DNA of 64,000 nt from Flavobacterium sp. KACC 22761 (GCF_034058155.1 NZ_CP139148.1:1798001-1862000); one strand, 5' to 3'. Counted from the stretch's first letter, positions 53,736-63,891 are shown. The notes: generated by a model not told the origin, from the letters alone. Program-made: numbers and translations.

Positions 53736-53901
53736 ACGCAGATTTTACAGATTTAAGCAGATTTAAAAAAGATTTTCGTTTAATTAAAGATAGCCTGTGG
53801 TTTCAACCACGGGCTATGTTGAGCAAAAGAGATAGATATTTCAGCAGATTTAATTAGAATAAATCTGCGTTTATCTGCTTAAATCTGTTTAAAATCTGCG
53901 T
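53736..53901. repeat. nested palindrome repeat, second copy
   Basis: Outer arms at about 53736-53762 and 53873-53901 are near-perfect complements (CACGCAGATTTTACAGATTT against its inverse, one two-base gap). The inner core at 53793-53814 is a palindrome with two mismatched pairs (GCCTGTGGTTTCAACCACGG). Its architecture is the same as at 1601-1844, with different outer arms. Confidence 0.85.
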
Positions 53902-53963
53902 AAAAAAATTATAGATAGTTTATTTAAAAATCTGTTTATTTGTATCACCTTACAAAAATTATT

Positions 53964-55214
53964 ATGCTACAAAAAGATAAATCGGCTGCGATTGGTTTCA
54001 TTTTCATAACCATGTTGATTGACATTACGGGCTGGGGAATTATTATTCCGGTTGTTCCAAAATTAATCGAAGAATTGATTCACGGAGATATCAGCGAAGC
54101 GGCAAAAATTGGCGGCTGGCTGACTTTTGCGTATGCAATAACACAATTTGTCTTTGCACCAGTAATTGGAAATTTGAGTGATAAATTCGGAAGAAGACCT
54201 ATTATCTTGATTTCGCTTTTCGGATTTTCATTAGATTATCTTTTGTTGGCATTTTCACCAACGATTATTTGGCTTTTTATCGGAAGAATTATTGCTGGAA
54301 TTACCGGTGCGAGCATCACAACAGCTTCTGCCTATATTGCCGATGTCAGCACGGCCGAAAACAGAGCAAAAAACTTTGGATTAATTGGTGCCGCTTTCGG
54401 ATTAGGATTTATCATCGGACCTGTTATTGGAGGTTTATTAGGACAATACGGATCACGGGTTCCTTTTTACGCAGCAGCGATTTTGTGTATGGTCAATTTC
54501 CTTTACGGATTTTTTATTTTGCCAGAATCTCTTAAAAAAGAGAACCGAAGACCTTTTGATTGGAAACGTGCAAATCCAGTTGGTGCGATTTTAGGCTTGA
54601 AAAAACATCCAGAATTAATTGGGTTGATTTCAGCAATATTCCTTTTATATGTGGGTTCGCATGCGGTTCAGAGCAATTGGAGTTTCTTTACCATTTATCA
54701 ATTCAATTGGAATGAAAGAATGATCGGAATTTCATTAGGAATCATCGGACTTTTGGTTGGAGTAGTGCAAGGCGGATTAATCCGTTTTATTAATCCGAAA
54801 TTAGGAAACGAGAAAAGTATTTATGTTGGTTTGGGATTATATACAGTCGGAATGTTATTATTTGCTTTTGCAACAGAAAGCTGGATGATGTTTGTGTTTT
54901 TGATTCCGTATTGCCTTGGCGGAATTGCTGGGCCGGCTTTGCAATCAGTTGTAGCCAGTAAAGTATTGCCAAGCGAACAAGGCGAAATTCAAGGAACTTT
55001 GACCAGTTTAATGAGTGCTTCTTCCATAATTGGTCCGCCAATGATGGCCAATACTTTTTACTTTTTCACTCATAGTGATGCGCCATTTAAATTTGCAGGA
55101 GCGCCCTTTATTTTGGGCGGATTTTTAATGCTGCTGAGTACTGTTGTTGCTTATTTTTCATTGAAAAAACATTCGGTTCCAAAAACAGAAATCAGTCAAC
55201 AAGAAATCGAATAA
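53964..55214 (+). CDS. MFS transporter, TCR/Tet family-like
   Basis: Twelve-helix drug:proton antiporter of the DHA1 type, 416 residues from the start I use at 53964 (MLQKDKSAAIGFIFITMLID). The longer frame begins at 53940. Motif A is GNLSDKFGRRPIILISLFGF and the drug-antiporter motif C is visible as GLGFIIGPVIGGLLG. The TetA resemblance is in overall layout and does not prove tetracycline export. It is preceded by the second nested palindrome and ends before a bidirectional terminator. Substrate unknown. Confidence 0.9.
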   Translation: MLQKDKSAAIGFIFITMLIDITGWGIIIPVVPKLIEELIHGDISEAAKIGGWLTFAYAITQFVFAPVIGNLSDKFGRRPIILISLFGFSLDYLLLAFSPTIIWLFIGRIIAGITGASITTASAYIADVSTAENRAKNFGLIGAAFGLGFIIGPVIGGLLGQYGSRVPFYAAAILCMVNFLYGFFILPESLKKENRRPFDWKRANPVGAILGLKKHPELIGLISAIFLLYVGSHAVQSNWSFFTIYQFNWNERMIGISLGIIGLLVGVVQGGLIRFINPKLGNEKSIYVGLGLYTVGMLLFAFATESWMMFVFLIPYCLGGIAGPALQSVVASKVLPSEQGEIQGTLTSLMSASSIIGPPMMANTFYFFTHSDAPFKFAGAPFILGGFLMLLSTVVAYFSLKKHSVPKTEISQQEIE

Positions 55215-55220
55215 AAACGA

Positions 55221-55256
55221 AAAAGCCTTCATTACATAAAATGAAGGCTTTTTTTA
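55221..55256. terminator. bidirectional terminator between MFS and adhesin genes
   Basis: AAAAGCCTTCATT (55221-55233) pairs with AATGAAGGCTTTT (55240-55252), T-runs on both sides. It closes both convergent genes. Confidence 0.9.
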
Positions 55257-55270
55257 TGGCTTTTGAATAA

Positions 55271-58200
55271 TTATTTTTTAATGAATTTTACTGTTTTTGC
55301 TTTCCCTTCAGATGTTACTTTTAGAATATAAACACCACTAGAAAGACTTGATAAATCAATCCCAGCAGAAAGAGCATTTATCTTTTTGGATAAAACAGAT
55401 TTTCCAGAAACATCAATAATTTCAACATCGTCGATAACAGCATTGTTTTCAATATTTAAAATATCAATCACCGGATTAGGATAAAATTGGAACGAAGTCA
55501 AATTGAAATCTGGTGCCGAAAGTGAACCATTAACTTTGGCTGTTACCGCAAGACGTTCCTTACTTTCAATTCCGTTTATGGTTTGTGAAGCATAATACGT
55601 TTTTCCGTCAACTAAAACAGTTGTTAATGGTAATGGAGTTTCATTTGTTTTGCTTGTTGGTGAAGTTCCTGGTGTACTGTACCATTTAATATCTTGTCCA
55701 TCGATAGTTAAATCTGCTAAAGTTTGTCCGGCTTTGAATTCTACAGTTATTTTATTGCTTTGTCCATCTATTGTTGGAGCGACGGGGTCAACAGTAATAT
55801 CACTCATGACATAACATCCATTTAAATCGGAAGTGACAACACGATAGATTCCAGTCGATAAATTAGAGAAAGTATTGTTTGTTGAAAACAGATTCAAATT
55901 AGGAGATATCGCATATCTATAACCTCCAGCCCCGCCCGTAGCATTTATCGTGACGTTTTGATTTACAACTTCGGCTGTAGCTATCAACGCAATAGATTCA
56001 GTTACAGTAATTATTAGAGTAGAAGTACATTCATTACTATCTTTTACTGCTATTAAATAAGTGCCAGCATACAGATTAGAGAAGATATTGCTAGCTTGAT
56101 ATGTATTTCCGTTTAATGAATAAAGATAAGGCGCTTTTCCTCCTGAAGCTGTTACCTGAATCACAGCATCATTGTTTCCTGGACAACGTATTGGAGAAGT
56201 AATAGATGCTGTCGCTACAACCGAATTTACACCAGCTAAGGCAGTAGAAAGGGTGAGTATATCGCCTCCTGCATCTTTAACTTTTATGGTGTAATCTCCT
56301 GCTTGTAAATTAGAAGCGATATTAGATGAGCCGTAAGTAATACCATTATCAAAAGAATATTGATGAGGGTATTTGCCTCCTGCTGCATTAATGGTAATAG
56401 TGCCTAAAGTTGTGCAAGTAATTGGCTTTATCATGAGAGTGCCAAAAAGGGTTTGTGACGTGATCGTTATTCCCGAAAGATTTACACTGCAACCTCTTGA
56501 ATCGATTACTTCGATATTGTATTTCCCAACCGATAAACCTTCAAAAATAGGAGAAGTTTGCGGAATACTGATATTATCGTATTTCAGTACATATTGATAA
56601 GGAGCTGTTCCGCCTTGAGCCGAAATTGTAATTTTTCCATCATTACTAGCAACAGTTGTACTATTTGTAGCAGTGTTCGTCAAAGATAAAATTGTTGGCT
56701 GTGCCAATTCTACCGTTAAGGCGACACCACATCCAAGCGCATCTTTTACCCAAATAATATATTGTCCGGCTGTTAAACCAGTAAAAATATTTGCAGAAGT
56801 ATAGATTTTATTGTCTATCGAATACGTATAAGGTGCTTTTCCGCCATTGGCAATTACAGTTATGGATCCGTTACTATTATTAAAACAATATGGGGTTACT
56901 TGTGTAGTAGTAGCAGTCACTGCAGAAGAAGATTCAATCGTCACTGATACAATAACTTGACAACCATTACTGTCTTTTACATATAAATTATGTGTTCCTG
57001 CGGTTAATTCATTAAAAGTATTTACGGAAGAAAAAGTAATTCCGTTAGCAGAATACAGGTAAGGTGCTTTTCCTTGAGTAGCATTAATTGTGACAATATC
57101 ATTTTCATTGCAGCTCGTTGCTTTTGTAATAGTTGCTGTTGCGAATACTGGAGCCGACTCCATTAAGTCTACAGTATTCTCCGAATTTATAGTGCCTGCT
57201 GCATCTTTTACCCAAACGGTATAGGTACCGGCTGGCAGATTGTTAAAAACAGCATTTGTTTGGTAAGTTGTTCCTCCATTAATAGAATATTCATAAGGAG
57301 CTTTGCCTCCAGAAGCAACAACAGAAATAGTTCCGGTGTTGGTTGAACAATCCATTGCTTTGTTGATTTGAACAGTCAGCGCAATAGGATCTTCAATAAA
57401 AAATGAATGCGCGAACCCAAAACAGCCTAAAGAATCATAAACCAGTATCCAATTAGAACCACGCAGGTTTGTAAAAACATTACTGGACTGTAATTCACCA
57501 TCATTTAGAGAATAAAGATAAGTGCCACTGCCGCCTCTTACATTAACAATGCTTGCTGTGTTCCCTTCTACAACTAATCGTCCTATCATATTTGCTGGCT
57601 CAGTTATTGTATAAGGCAAAGTGAAGATACAATCATTAGCATCTTTCACTTTGATGGTATATATTCCGGATCCAACTTCGTTAAAAGTGTTGGTAGTTGT
57701 GTAAACATCATCTTTAAGGGAGTATTGGTAAGGAGCCCTTCCTCCTGATGCCGTAATGGTTACCGATCCATATTCCGATCTACAAAATACAGTATTTGTT
57801 GCAGTTGCAGTTAAGGGAACAAGCGGTTCTATTACTAGAGTATTTGTAAGTGAAACGCAACTACCGCTGTCTTTTACAGAAAACTGATATGTTCCCGCAC
57901 CTAAATCAGTAAAAATATTGTTAGATGAATATACACTTCCATTGATAGAATATTGGTAAGCTCCTATTCCGCCCACGGCATTTATTATTACTGTTGCATT
58001 GCTTGTGCAATCTATTGCTTTTATAAGTGTTGCTGTTGTAGCTATAGATGGAGGGACAATTAAATTAATTGTTGTAGATGTTTCAGTATTTGTAGCATCT
58101 TTAACTTTTATTAAATAAGTTCCTGGAAATGCAGTATAAGTATTCGAAGCGCTATAAGTCATTCCATTGTCAAAAGAATAGGTATAAGGAGGTGTTCCAC

Positions 58201-60637
58201 CTGTTGCATTAGCTGTTATGATTCCATAAGGGTTAGTACACGTTATTGGAGTCGCTGTAGCAGTTGCTAAAAGTGCTGGTGGCCCATCAACAATCGAGAC
58301 CGTTCTTATTGCAATGCACCCATTTGCATCTCTAACCTGAACATCATAGGATCCTACTTGCAAACCGTCAAAAATAGTTGAGGTTTGAAAAACGCTAGCT
58401 GGCATTCCGTTATTTGTCAATGCATAAGTATAAGATGCAACTCCGCCTGTTGCAACAACGGTTATTTTTCCATTATTACCGTTTGTGGAATTTGAAACAT
58501 TTGCAATTAAAGTTATTGGGGAAGGTTGGTCAATTTGGATGAAATATGAACTCAGACATCCATTTGCATCTTTTACAGTGACATTATAAACTCCGGCGCT
58601 TAAATTTGTAAAAACATTTGTAGAAACAAAAGCGCTATTGTTTATTGAATAGCTATAAGGTGCTTTTCCGCCTTGTACTTGTATGTTTATACTTCCGTCA
58701 TTGGCTTGGTAGCAGGTTGTATTTGTTTTTGAAACTGTTATTGTTGGAGCATTTACAGGCAAAACAGTTATAACATTTGAAGTAGCAAAAGTATTATTAA
58801 TGTCTTTAACAATAACGGAATAATTTCCTGCATTTAGATTAGTAAAAATGTTGCTACTCTGAAAAGTTGTTCCATTATCAATAGAATAAGCATATGGTGA
58901 AAAGCCTCCTGTTGCAGCAACGGTAACTTCTGCGCCGCTGGTGCAATCTAGTGTTTTAGTAATAGAAATGTTAGCTGTGATAGGATTTGCTATTTCAGCC
59001 GTAAGACGAACAGGCTCACAGTTATTTGAGTCTTTTAACCTAATAAAAGATGTTCCAACGCCCACATTTGTAAACACATTGCTGCTTTGAAAAGCACCAT
59101 TATTTATGGAATAAAGATAGGGTCCTGTTCCTCCACTTACATCAATAACAGAAATCGTATTGCCCTCAATTAATAGTTCTCCAAATACTTCTGTTGGTTG
59201 TGTAATGGTATAGGGAAGTGTAGTTATACAACCCGCAGCATCTTTTACTTTAATAATATAATTTCCAGCGTTAAGGTTTGCAAATACATTATTGCTTGAG
59301 TAAATATCATTATTTATCGAATATTGATAAGGCGCTTGTCCTCCTGTCGCTGCAATGGTCAAAGTTGCTTTTTCACCCCAGCACAATATTGGCGTGGCAG
59401 CAACATTTGCCATTAATGGTGGCGATGGCGGTTGTACAGTATTAAATAATGGAGTCGAAACACAATTTTTACTGTCTTTAATAAGGAAAGTATAATTGCC
59501 TGGAGCCAGATTACTAAAAACATTACTATTCGTAAAAGTTTGCCCATTGTCCATAGAATAATAAAATGGAGCCTGACCAGAAGTTGCCTGAACCTTAATT
59601 GATGCAGTATTACAGCTTGTAGCATCGGTAACAAGTGCAACACCTGTAACATTAACAAGCGGTGCGATAGTCAGTGCAAATGGATTTGAAACCGAATTTA
59701 AAGCATCTTTAACCGTAATAGAATAAGTGCCAGCATTAAGATTATTAAAAATATTAGAGGTTTGATAAGTAAATCCATTAATTGAATACGTATACGGAGC
59801 TTGGCCTCCAGTAGCGTTTGCAGTTATAATTCCGTTATTGCCGTTGCCCGAACAATCTAAATCTTTGGTTACAAATGCAGTTAAGTTTAAGAAAGGAGCA
59901 ACTGTTGTATTTACTGTCGCACTACATCCTTCCGAATCACTTACACTTACATTATAATTACCAGGAGCTACATTTGAAAAAACATTGCTTGATTGAAAAT
60001 TTATTCCGTTTAATGAATATTGGTATGGCGGTGTTCCTCCATTGGCTGTGACAATTATTGTATTTTGATCTACAATCATTTGCGTTGCCACTAAAGCTGA
60101 AGGCTCTGTAATAGTATAAACAATCGAAGTTTTGCAGCCTCTCACGTCATCCCGAACAGTAATAGTATAAATACCAGCAGGCAAATAAGAATAATAATCT
60201 TGATTTGTAAATGAACTACCATTTAAGGAATATAAATAAGAACCACTTCCTCCAGAAACATTTATTGATAATGATGCAGTTTCTCCTTTACAAAGTATCG
60301 GTTTGTTGGAAGCCGTTACTGTTAAAGCCGGAAAAGTAGTTAAATTGAAATAATTGGTCGTGATAGTGCCATTATTGTCTATTCTTCCGTAGATTTTTGA
60401 GGTACCTGTAATTCCAGTGTAACTAGTTGGATTCAGAATTACATTTGTATTGTTTAAAGCATCGTTTTCACTCAAAAAGTAAGTTACCGTTGTTTCAGCA
60501 GGATTTAAATTACCAATAAAATCGGCCTTAAGTGAAGTGAGATTAAAAGTTTCGTTAGCGCAAACTGTAACGAAAGCGACTTGAGAATAAAATGTAGTTG
60601 TAAATAATAAAAGAAAACAAAGTAGAGTTTTTTTCAT
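55271..60637 (-). CDS. giant SprB-repeat adhesin with T9SS sorting domain
   Basis: Secreted surface protein of 1788 residues: signal peptide 1-19, then a short N-terminal domain, then about 20 tandem repeats of 70-80 residues of the SprB type (each with a core such as GGQAPYTYSINGFTYQTSNI, then FTNLNAGTYSITVKDA), a beta segment and a type A T9SS sorting domain (FYPNPVIDILNIENNAVID, GVYILKVTSEGKAKTVKFIK, about 1720-1788). SprB-type proteins are moved on the cell surface by the gliding machinery in flavobacteria. This is far smaller than SprB itself (about 6500), so it is a paralogue, perhaps an adhesin. Promoter box at 60663-60670. Confidence 0.92.
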   Translation of the reverse strand: MKKTLLCFLLLFTTTFYSQVAFVTVCANETFNLTSLKADFIGNLNPAETTVTYFLSENDALNNTNVILNPTSYTGITGTSKIYGRIDNNGTITTNYFNLTTFPALTVTASNKPILCKGETASLSINVSGGSGSYLYSLNGSSFTNQDYYSYLPAGIYTITVRDDVRGCKTSIVYTITEPSALVATQMIVDQNTIIVTANGGTPPYQYSLNGINFQSSNVFSNVAPGNYNVSVSDSEGCSATVNTTVAPFLNLTAFVTKDLDCSGNGNNGIITANATGGQAPYTYSINGFTYQTSNIFNNLNAGTYSITVKDALNSVSNPFALTIAPLVNVTGVALVTDATSCNTASIKVQATSGQAPFYYSMDNGQTFTNSNVFSNLAPGNYTFLIKDSKNCVSTPLFNTVQPPSPPLMANVAATPILCWGEKATLTIAATGGQAPYQYSINNDIYSSNNVFANLNAGNYIIKVKDAAGCITTLPYTITQPTEVFGELLIEGNTISVIDVSGGTGPYLYSINNGAFQSSNVFTNVGVGTSFIRLKDSNNCEPVRLTAEIANPITANISITKTLDCTSGAEVTVAATGGFSPYAYSIDNGTTFQSSNIFTNLNAGNYSVIVKDINNTFATSNVITVLPVNAPTITVSKTNTTCYQANDGSINIQVQGGKAPYSYSINNSAFVSTNVFTNLSAGVYNVTVKDANGCLSSYFIQIDQPSPITLIANVSNSTNGNNGKITVVATGGVASYTYALTNNGMPASVFQTSTIFDGLQVGSYDVQVRDANGCIAIRTVSIVDGPPALLATATATPITCTNPYGIITANATGGTPPYTYSFDNGMTYSASNTYTAFPGTYLIKVKDATNTETSTTINLIVPPSIATTATLIKAIDCTSNATVIINAVGGIGAYQYSINGSVYSSNNIFTDLGAGTYQFSVKDSGSCVSLTNTLVIEPLVPLTATATNTVFCRSEYGSVTITASGGRAPYQYSLKDDVYTTTNTFNEVGSGIYTIKVKDANDCIFTLPYTITEPANMIGRLVVEGNTASIVNVRGGSGTYLYSLNDGELQSSNVFTNLRGSNWILVYDSLGCFGFAHSFFIEDPIALTVQINKAMDCSTNTGTISVVASGGKAPYEYSINGGTTYQTNAVFNNLPAGTYTVWVKDAAGTINSENTVDLMESAPVFATATITKATSCNENDIVTINATQGKAPYLYSANGITFSSVNTFNELTAGTHNLYVKDSNGCQVIVSVTIESSSAVTATTTQVTPYCFNNSNGSITVIANGGKAPYTYSIDNKIYTSANIFTGLTAGQYIIWVKDALGCGVALTVELAQPTILSLTNTATNSTTVASNDGKITISAQGGTAPYQYVLKYDNISIPQTSPIFEGLSVGKYNIEVIDSRGCSVNLSGITITSQTLFGTLMIKPITCTTLGTITINAAGGKYPHQYSFDNGITYGSSNIASNLQAGDYTIKVKDAGGDILTLSTALAGVNSVVATASITSPIRCPGNNDAVIQVTASGGKAPYLYSLNGNTYQASNIFSNLYAGTYLIAVKDSNECTSTLIITVTESIALIATAEVVNQNVTINATGGAGGYRYAISPNLNLFSTNNTFSNLSTGIYRVVTSDLNGCYVMSDITVDPVAPTIDGQSNKITVEFKAGQTLADLTIDGQDIKWYSTPGTSPTSKTNETPLPLTTVLVDGKTYYASQTINGIESKERLAVTAKVNGSLSAPDFNLTSFQFYPNPVIDILNIENNAVIDDVEIIDVSGKSVLSKKINALSAGIDLSSLSSGVYILKVTSEGKAKTVKFIKK

Positions 60638-60639
60638 AG

Positions 60640-60673
60640 TACTATATTTGTTAATTGGCTATCAAATATAGTA
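60640..60673. promoter_or_regulatory. inverted repeat with two opposing -7 boxes upstream of the adhesin gene
   Basis: TACTATATTTG (60640-60650) and CAAATATAGTA (60663-60673) are perfect 11-bp arms with 12 bases between. The minus-strand TATATTTG at 60663-60670 should drive the adhesin gene, and the plus-strand copy at 60643-60650 points the other way. Confidence 0.55.
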
Positions 60674-60739
60674 GAATAAATAGTGTTAAAATTGCGGTTT
60701 TCCGTAAAAGCTTAAAAAAAATTAACTAAAGCAATATTT

Positions 60740-61177
60740 TCATTTCAAATACAAATAATTATTATAATAATCAATAATTGCTTTTCCTTCCAATAAAACA
60801 TCAGCTCCTATAATTCCATCAACGGGTTTTGCTTTATGCGATTCCAAAGCTTCATTTACATGCGAAAGATCAAATATAACGATGCTAAAATCGTTGTTTT
60901 TCCAGCTTCCTAATGTCAATTTGTTTTCAGAGGAAATTTGTGTTTTCATTCCCGTACCGCCCGCACCCGATGCTTTGGTTTTCGATTTTTTTGCCTTCAA
61001 CTCAAAGCGCTCAATACTTTCAAATCCAACGCAAGAATTTGATGCTCCGGTATCTAAAATGAAGTCTCCCAAAATGCCGTTGATCTTAGCTTTTATAGCA
61101 AGATGCTGGGTTTTGGTAAGCTTGAATTTTATTTTTTTGTATTTCTCTTTTTTGAGGTATTCGTGAAGATTTTCCAT
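60740..61177 (-). CDS. retropepsin-like aspartic protease
   Basis: 145-residue protein with a single retropepsin fold. The catalytic motif is D42-T43-G44 in FILDTGASNSCV, followed by the second loop pattern in GIIGADVLLEGKAIIDYY (121-138). Like retroviral proteases it should need to dimerise. There is no signal peptide. Its first 49 bp overlap the end of the CHAT gene, so the two are co-expressed. The family is common as single-domain proteins in Bacteroidota, with unknown substrates. Confidence 0.88.
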   Translation of the reverse strand: MENLHEYLKKEKYKKIKFKLTKTQHLAIKAKINGILGDFILDTGASNSCVGFESIERFELKAKKSKTKASGAGGTGMKTQISSENKLTLGSWKNNDFSIVIFDLSHVNEALESHKAKPVDGIIGADVLLEGKAIIDYYNNYLYLK

Positions 61178-63789
61178 TTTTGATTCGGATTGAATATCAA
61201 AAATAAACCAATTAAAATCAATAAACTAACAATATAATAGATATAATTCGTTGATTTTTCTTCATTTGAAATAGAGCCATAATACACAAACGAACTCCAA
61301 TAGTAAGGCGACTTTTTGACATTCGAAATAGATTTGTTGTTCAAATAATCTAATTTGGCTTTGCTGTTGGCTTCAAAATAAGAAACATTATTGTTGACGT
61401 TTTTATAAAAATCTTCCATAAAAACAGAAGTCGTAAAATCATTTACTTTCCATAACGAAAACAATAAATTTTGTGCGCCGGCAAACTGAAAGCCTCTTGC
61501 AACGCTCATTGCACCTTCGGCTTTGTAGAGTTTTCCAATTCCGGTTTCACAGGCGCTTAAAACCACTAAATCGGGATTGATATGCAAATTATATAATTCA
61601 GAATAGAAGATTTCTTGATCATAAAATTTGATGCTCGCCGGAGTTTCAATATCTCCCGAGGAGGCATGCGTACTTAAATGCAGAATAGAATAATTTGGTG
61701 CATTATTTTTGAAATTGGCAAAACTTGCATCAGCATTTTCTAAATATTTCCCTTTAAAATAACTTTTGATTGATTCCAATTCTTTCTTCGAATAACTTAA
61801 TTCAAAAGCAGTATTTTCAAAAACAGGAAAAACACCTAAAACTGTTTTTTCTGATTTCTGAATTGGTTTTGAATTCAAATAAATATTTGCCGAAGTATTA
61901 TAAGCAATCTTAAAATCGTTGAGTAAATAATGCATTTTGGCAAAATTTGTCGTTTTTGATTCCTGCGTAATCAATGCTTCAAAAGGAAGAAAATTCAAAA
62001 TTCCGTCCGGAACAATGATGAGGTTTTGATACACGGCATTGCTGGGTAATTTTAATAAATCGTAAGCTTTTTTTCCATAATGATTATAACCTGAAATATC
62101 ATTTGTAATGGCGTCTGCGCTATTAAAATAATTTAGAAAAAATAGAATAGAAACAATTTTTCCATCGCCTATAGGAACTTCGGCTAATGAAATTCGATTA
62201 TTTTGTAAAATGAAATAATACAGCCTTTCAGCTCCCATAAAATAATAAACCATCATTGCTTTATCATTTTCCAATTTTTTGAACAATGCTTTCAAATCGT
62301 ATTTTTCAGGAAGATAATCTTGTCTTTGAGATTGTATTTTCTTTAGCGAAAGCATCACTTCATTTTGCTTTTTTATAAGCTGGTTTATTTTTGAAATAGC
62401 GGCTAAATTTCCTTTTTGCTGTTCTTTTAAAATGGCATTATTTAAGTTTTGAATTCCCTGTAAAAGCTGTTTTTCTTCTGCCGAAGCATTTTTAATATTC
62501 GAACGATAACGTTGCAAAATTCCTGATTTTGTTTTTTCAGACAATTGAAAAGCTTCGTTTAGATATTCTACTTTTCCTTCCTTTTCATATAAATTATTAT
62601 AGATCGAAATGCATTTTTCAGTTCGGTTTCGTGATCGTATTTGTGAGATGATTTTTGAATTTTCATAAACTAATGAATTCATTAGCAAATCTTCGATGTA
62701 AAAAGAAAGTTCAAAAGTTTTTAAAGCTTTTTTGGGCTGATTTATTTCCAGCATTTCGGCCTCTAAATCGAGTGCATCAATTAAAACGGTTTCTGCATAC
62801 AATTGGTTTTGATAGGGAAGAAGATTACTCGAATCATAATCTGGAATCAGAGTTTTAAAAACTGCTGAAATCTGTTTTTTGCTTTCCTCGTATTTTCGTT
62901 CATCAAAAAGAAGTAAAGCTTTTTCGTAATAGAGTTTTGCAAGTTTTCTCGGTTGTTGATTTGCTGTTTTTAAAAGTAATTTTTCGGCTTTTTCTAAATA
63001 GGAATTGGCGAGATCAAAACGTTGCCATTGTCTGTTCATCGAAGCCATATTTCGACACGAATTTGATAAAGTTTCGGTTTGATTTTTTTCGTTTTCTAGA
63101 TATTTTATCGAAGATTGAAATGCATTTTCAGCTTTTTTGTGAGTTTCGGGATGCAATAAGTTTCCGCCAGAACTTAACAAATAGTTATTGCCTAAATTAT
63201 TCAGTAAAATCCCTTTTTGCGAATTCGACAATTTCTCTGTTTTTAAAGTATTTTCCAAAAGCTCAATCGCCTGTGAAATCTTGCCAGAATTCTGATAAAC
63301 ATTTGATAAATTCAGAATCGCAGCAAATTTTTGTTTTTCCGAATCGGGATAATTTTTGGAAGTATTGACAATAAAAAAATACTGTTTTATAATGTTTTCG
63401 GCACTATTATAATCACCCAAAACGGTATATAAATTTCCTAAAGGTTTTAAGCAGAATTCAATAATGTCGTAGTTGGAAAGTTTGTTTTTTTGATAAATCT
63501 GCCACGCTTTTTCGTAGCTCGAAATCGCATTTTGCGTTTGTCCAAATTGGTTTTCATAATACGCTTTATTGCAGTTTAAAACCACAATAGCAAGTAATTC
63601 ATCTTTGGTTTTTGGTTTTGGATTTGTCCAGAAATCATTTTCGGCAGTCTTTAAATTTTGTAACGCTTCCGCGGAAGGATGAGCAACAAAAACATCAACA
63701 GCATTATATATTTTATCTTCCTGATGCTGTCCAGAAACATTCAGATTTATGAAAAAGAAGATTAAACCATATAAGTGATATAAGTTCAT
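61129..63789 (-). CDS. TPR-CHAT protein (caspase-like peptidase) with signal peptide and membrane anchor
   Basis: 886 residues from the start at 63789 (MNLYHLYGLIFFFINLNVSG), chosen because it gives a signal peptide; the longer frame starts at 63822. Order: TPR helices (about 40-400), a coiled region (about 420-500, LLQGIQNLNNAILKEQQKGN) and a C-terminal CHAT domain (about 560-830) with the histidine in YSILHLSTHASSGD (H708) and cysteine in VVLSACETGIGK (C747), the caspase dyad, plus SVARGFQFAGAQNLLFSLWK. One membrane helix follows (IYYIVSLLILIGLFLIF) and a short basic tail. The TPR and CHAT parts are predicted to face the periplasm. The target is unknown; the overlapping retropepsin gene is the obvious partner. 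Confidence 0.9.
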   Translation of the reverse strand: MNLYHLYGLIFFFINLNVSGQHQEDKIYNAVDVFVAHPSAEALQNLKTAENDFWTNPKPKTKDELLAIVVLNCNKAYYENQFGQTQNAISSYEKAWQIYQKNKLSNYDIIEFCLKPLGNLYTVLGDYNSAENIIKQYFFIVNTSKNYPDSEKQKFAAILNLSNVYQNSGKISQAIELLENTLKTEKLSNSQKGILLNNLGNNYLLSSGGNLLHPETHKKAENAFQSSIKYLENEKNQTETLSNSCRNMASMNRQWQRFDLANSYLEKAEKLLLKTANQQPRKLAKLYYEKALLLFDERKYEESKKQISAVFKTLIPDYDSSNLLPYQNQLYAETVLIDALDLEAEMLEINQPKKALKTFELSFYIEDLLMNSLVYENSKIISQIRSRNRTEKCISIYNNLYEKEGKVEYLNEAFQLSEKTKSGILQRYRSNIKNASAEEKQLLQGIQNLNNAILKEQQKGNLAAISKINQLIKKQNEVMLSLKKIQSQRQDYLPEKYDLKALFKKLENDKAMMVYYFMGAERLYYFILQNNRISLAEVPIGDGKIVSILFFLNYFNSADAITNDISGYNHYGKKAYDLLKLPSNAVYQNLIIVPDGILNFLPFEALITQESKTTNFAKMHYLLNDFKIAYNTSANIYLNSKPIQKSEKTVLGVFPVFENTAFELSYSKKELESIKSYFKGKYLENADASFANFKNNAPNYSILHLSTHASSGDIETPASIKFYDQEIFYSELYNLHINPDLVVLSACETGIGKLYKAEGAMSVARGFQFAGAQNLLFSLWKVNDFTTSVFMEDFYKNVNNNVSYFEANSKAKLDYLNNKSISNVKKSPYYWSSFVYYGSISNEEKSTNYIYYIVSLLILIGLFLIFNPNQKWKIFTNTSKKRNTKK

Positions 63790-63801
63790 ATTAATTTGTT
63801 T

Positions 63802-63891
63802 TTTTGCCACGAATTTCACCAATTTCCACTAATTTTTTAAGCAGTGCTTTTGAGTTTCGATTTGTGAAAATTCGTGAAATTCTTGGCAAAA
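63802..63891. repeat. imperfect inverted repeat upstream of the CHAT gene
   Basis: TTTTGCCACGAATTTCAC (63802-63819) and its near-inverse at about 63868-63891 (AAATTCGTGAAATTCTTGGC). The vocabulary (CACGAATT, TTCGTGAA, CTCTGCGG) resembles other spacers of this window. Confidence 0.65.

Noticed and set aside
53964..55214. tetracycline resistance determinant
   Set aside because: The transporter has the general TCR/Tet layout, but the sequence gives no evidence for tetracycline as a substrate.
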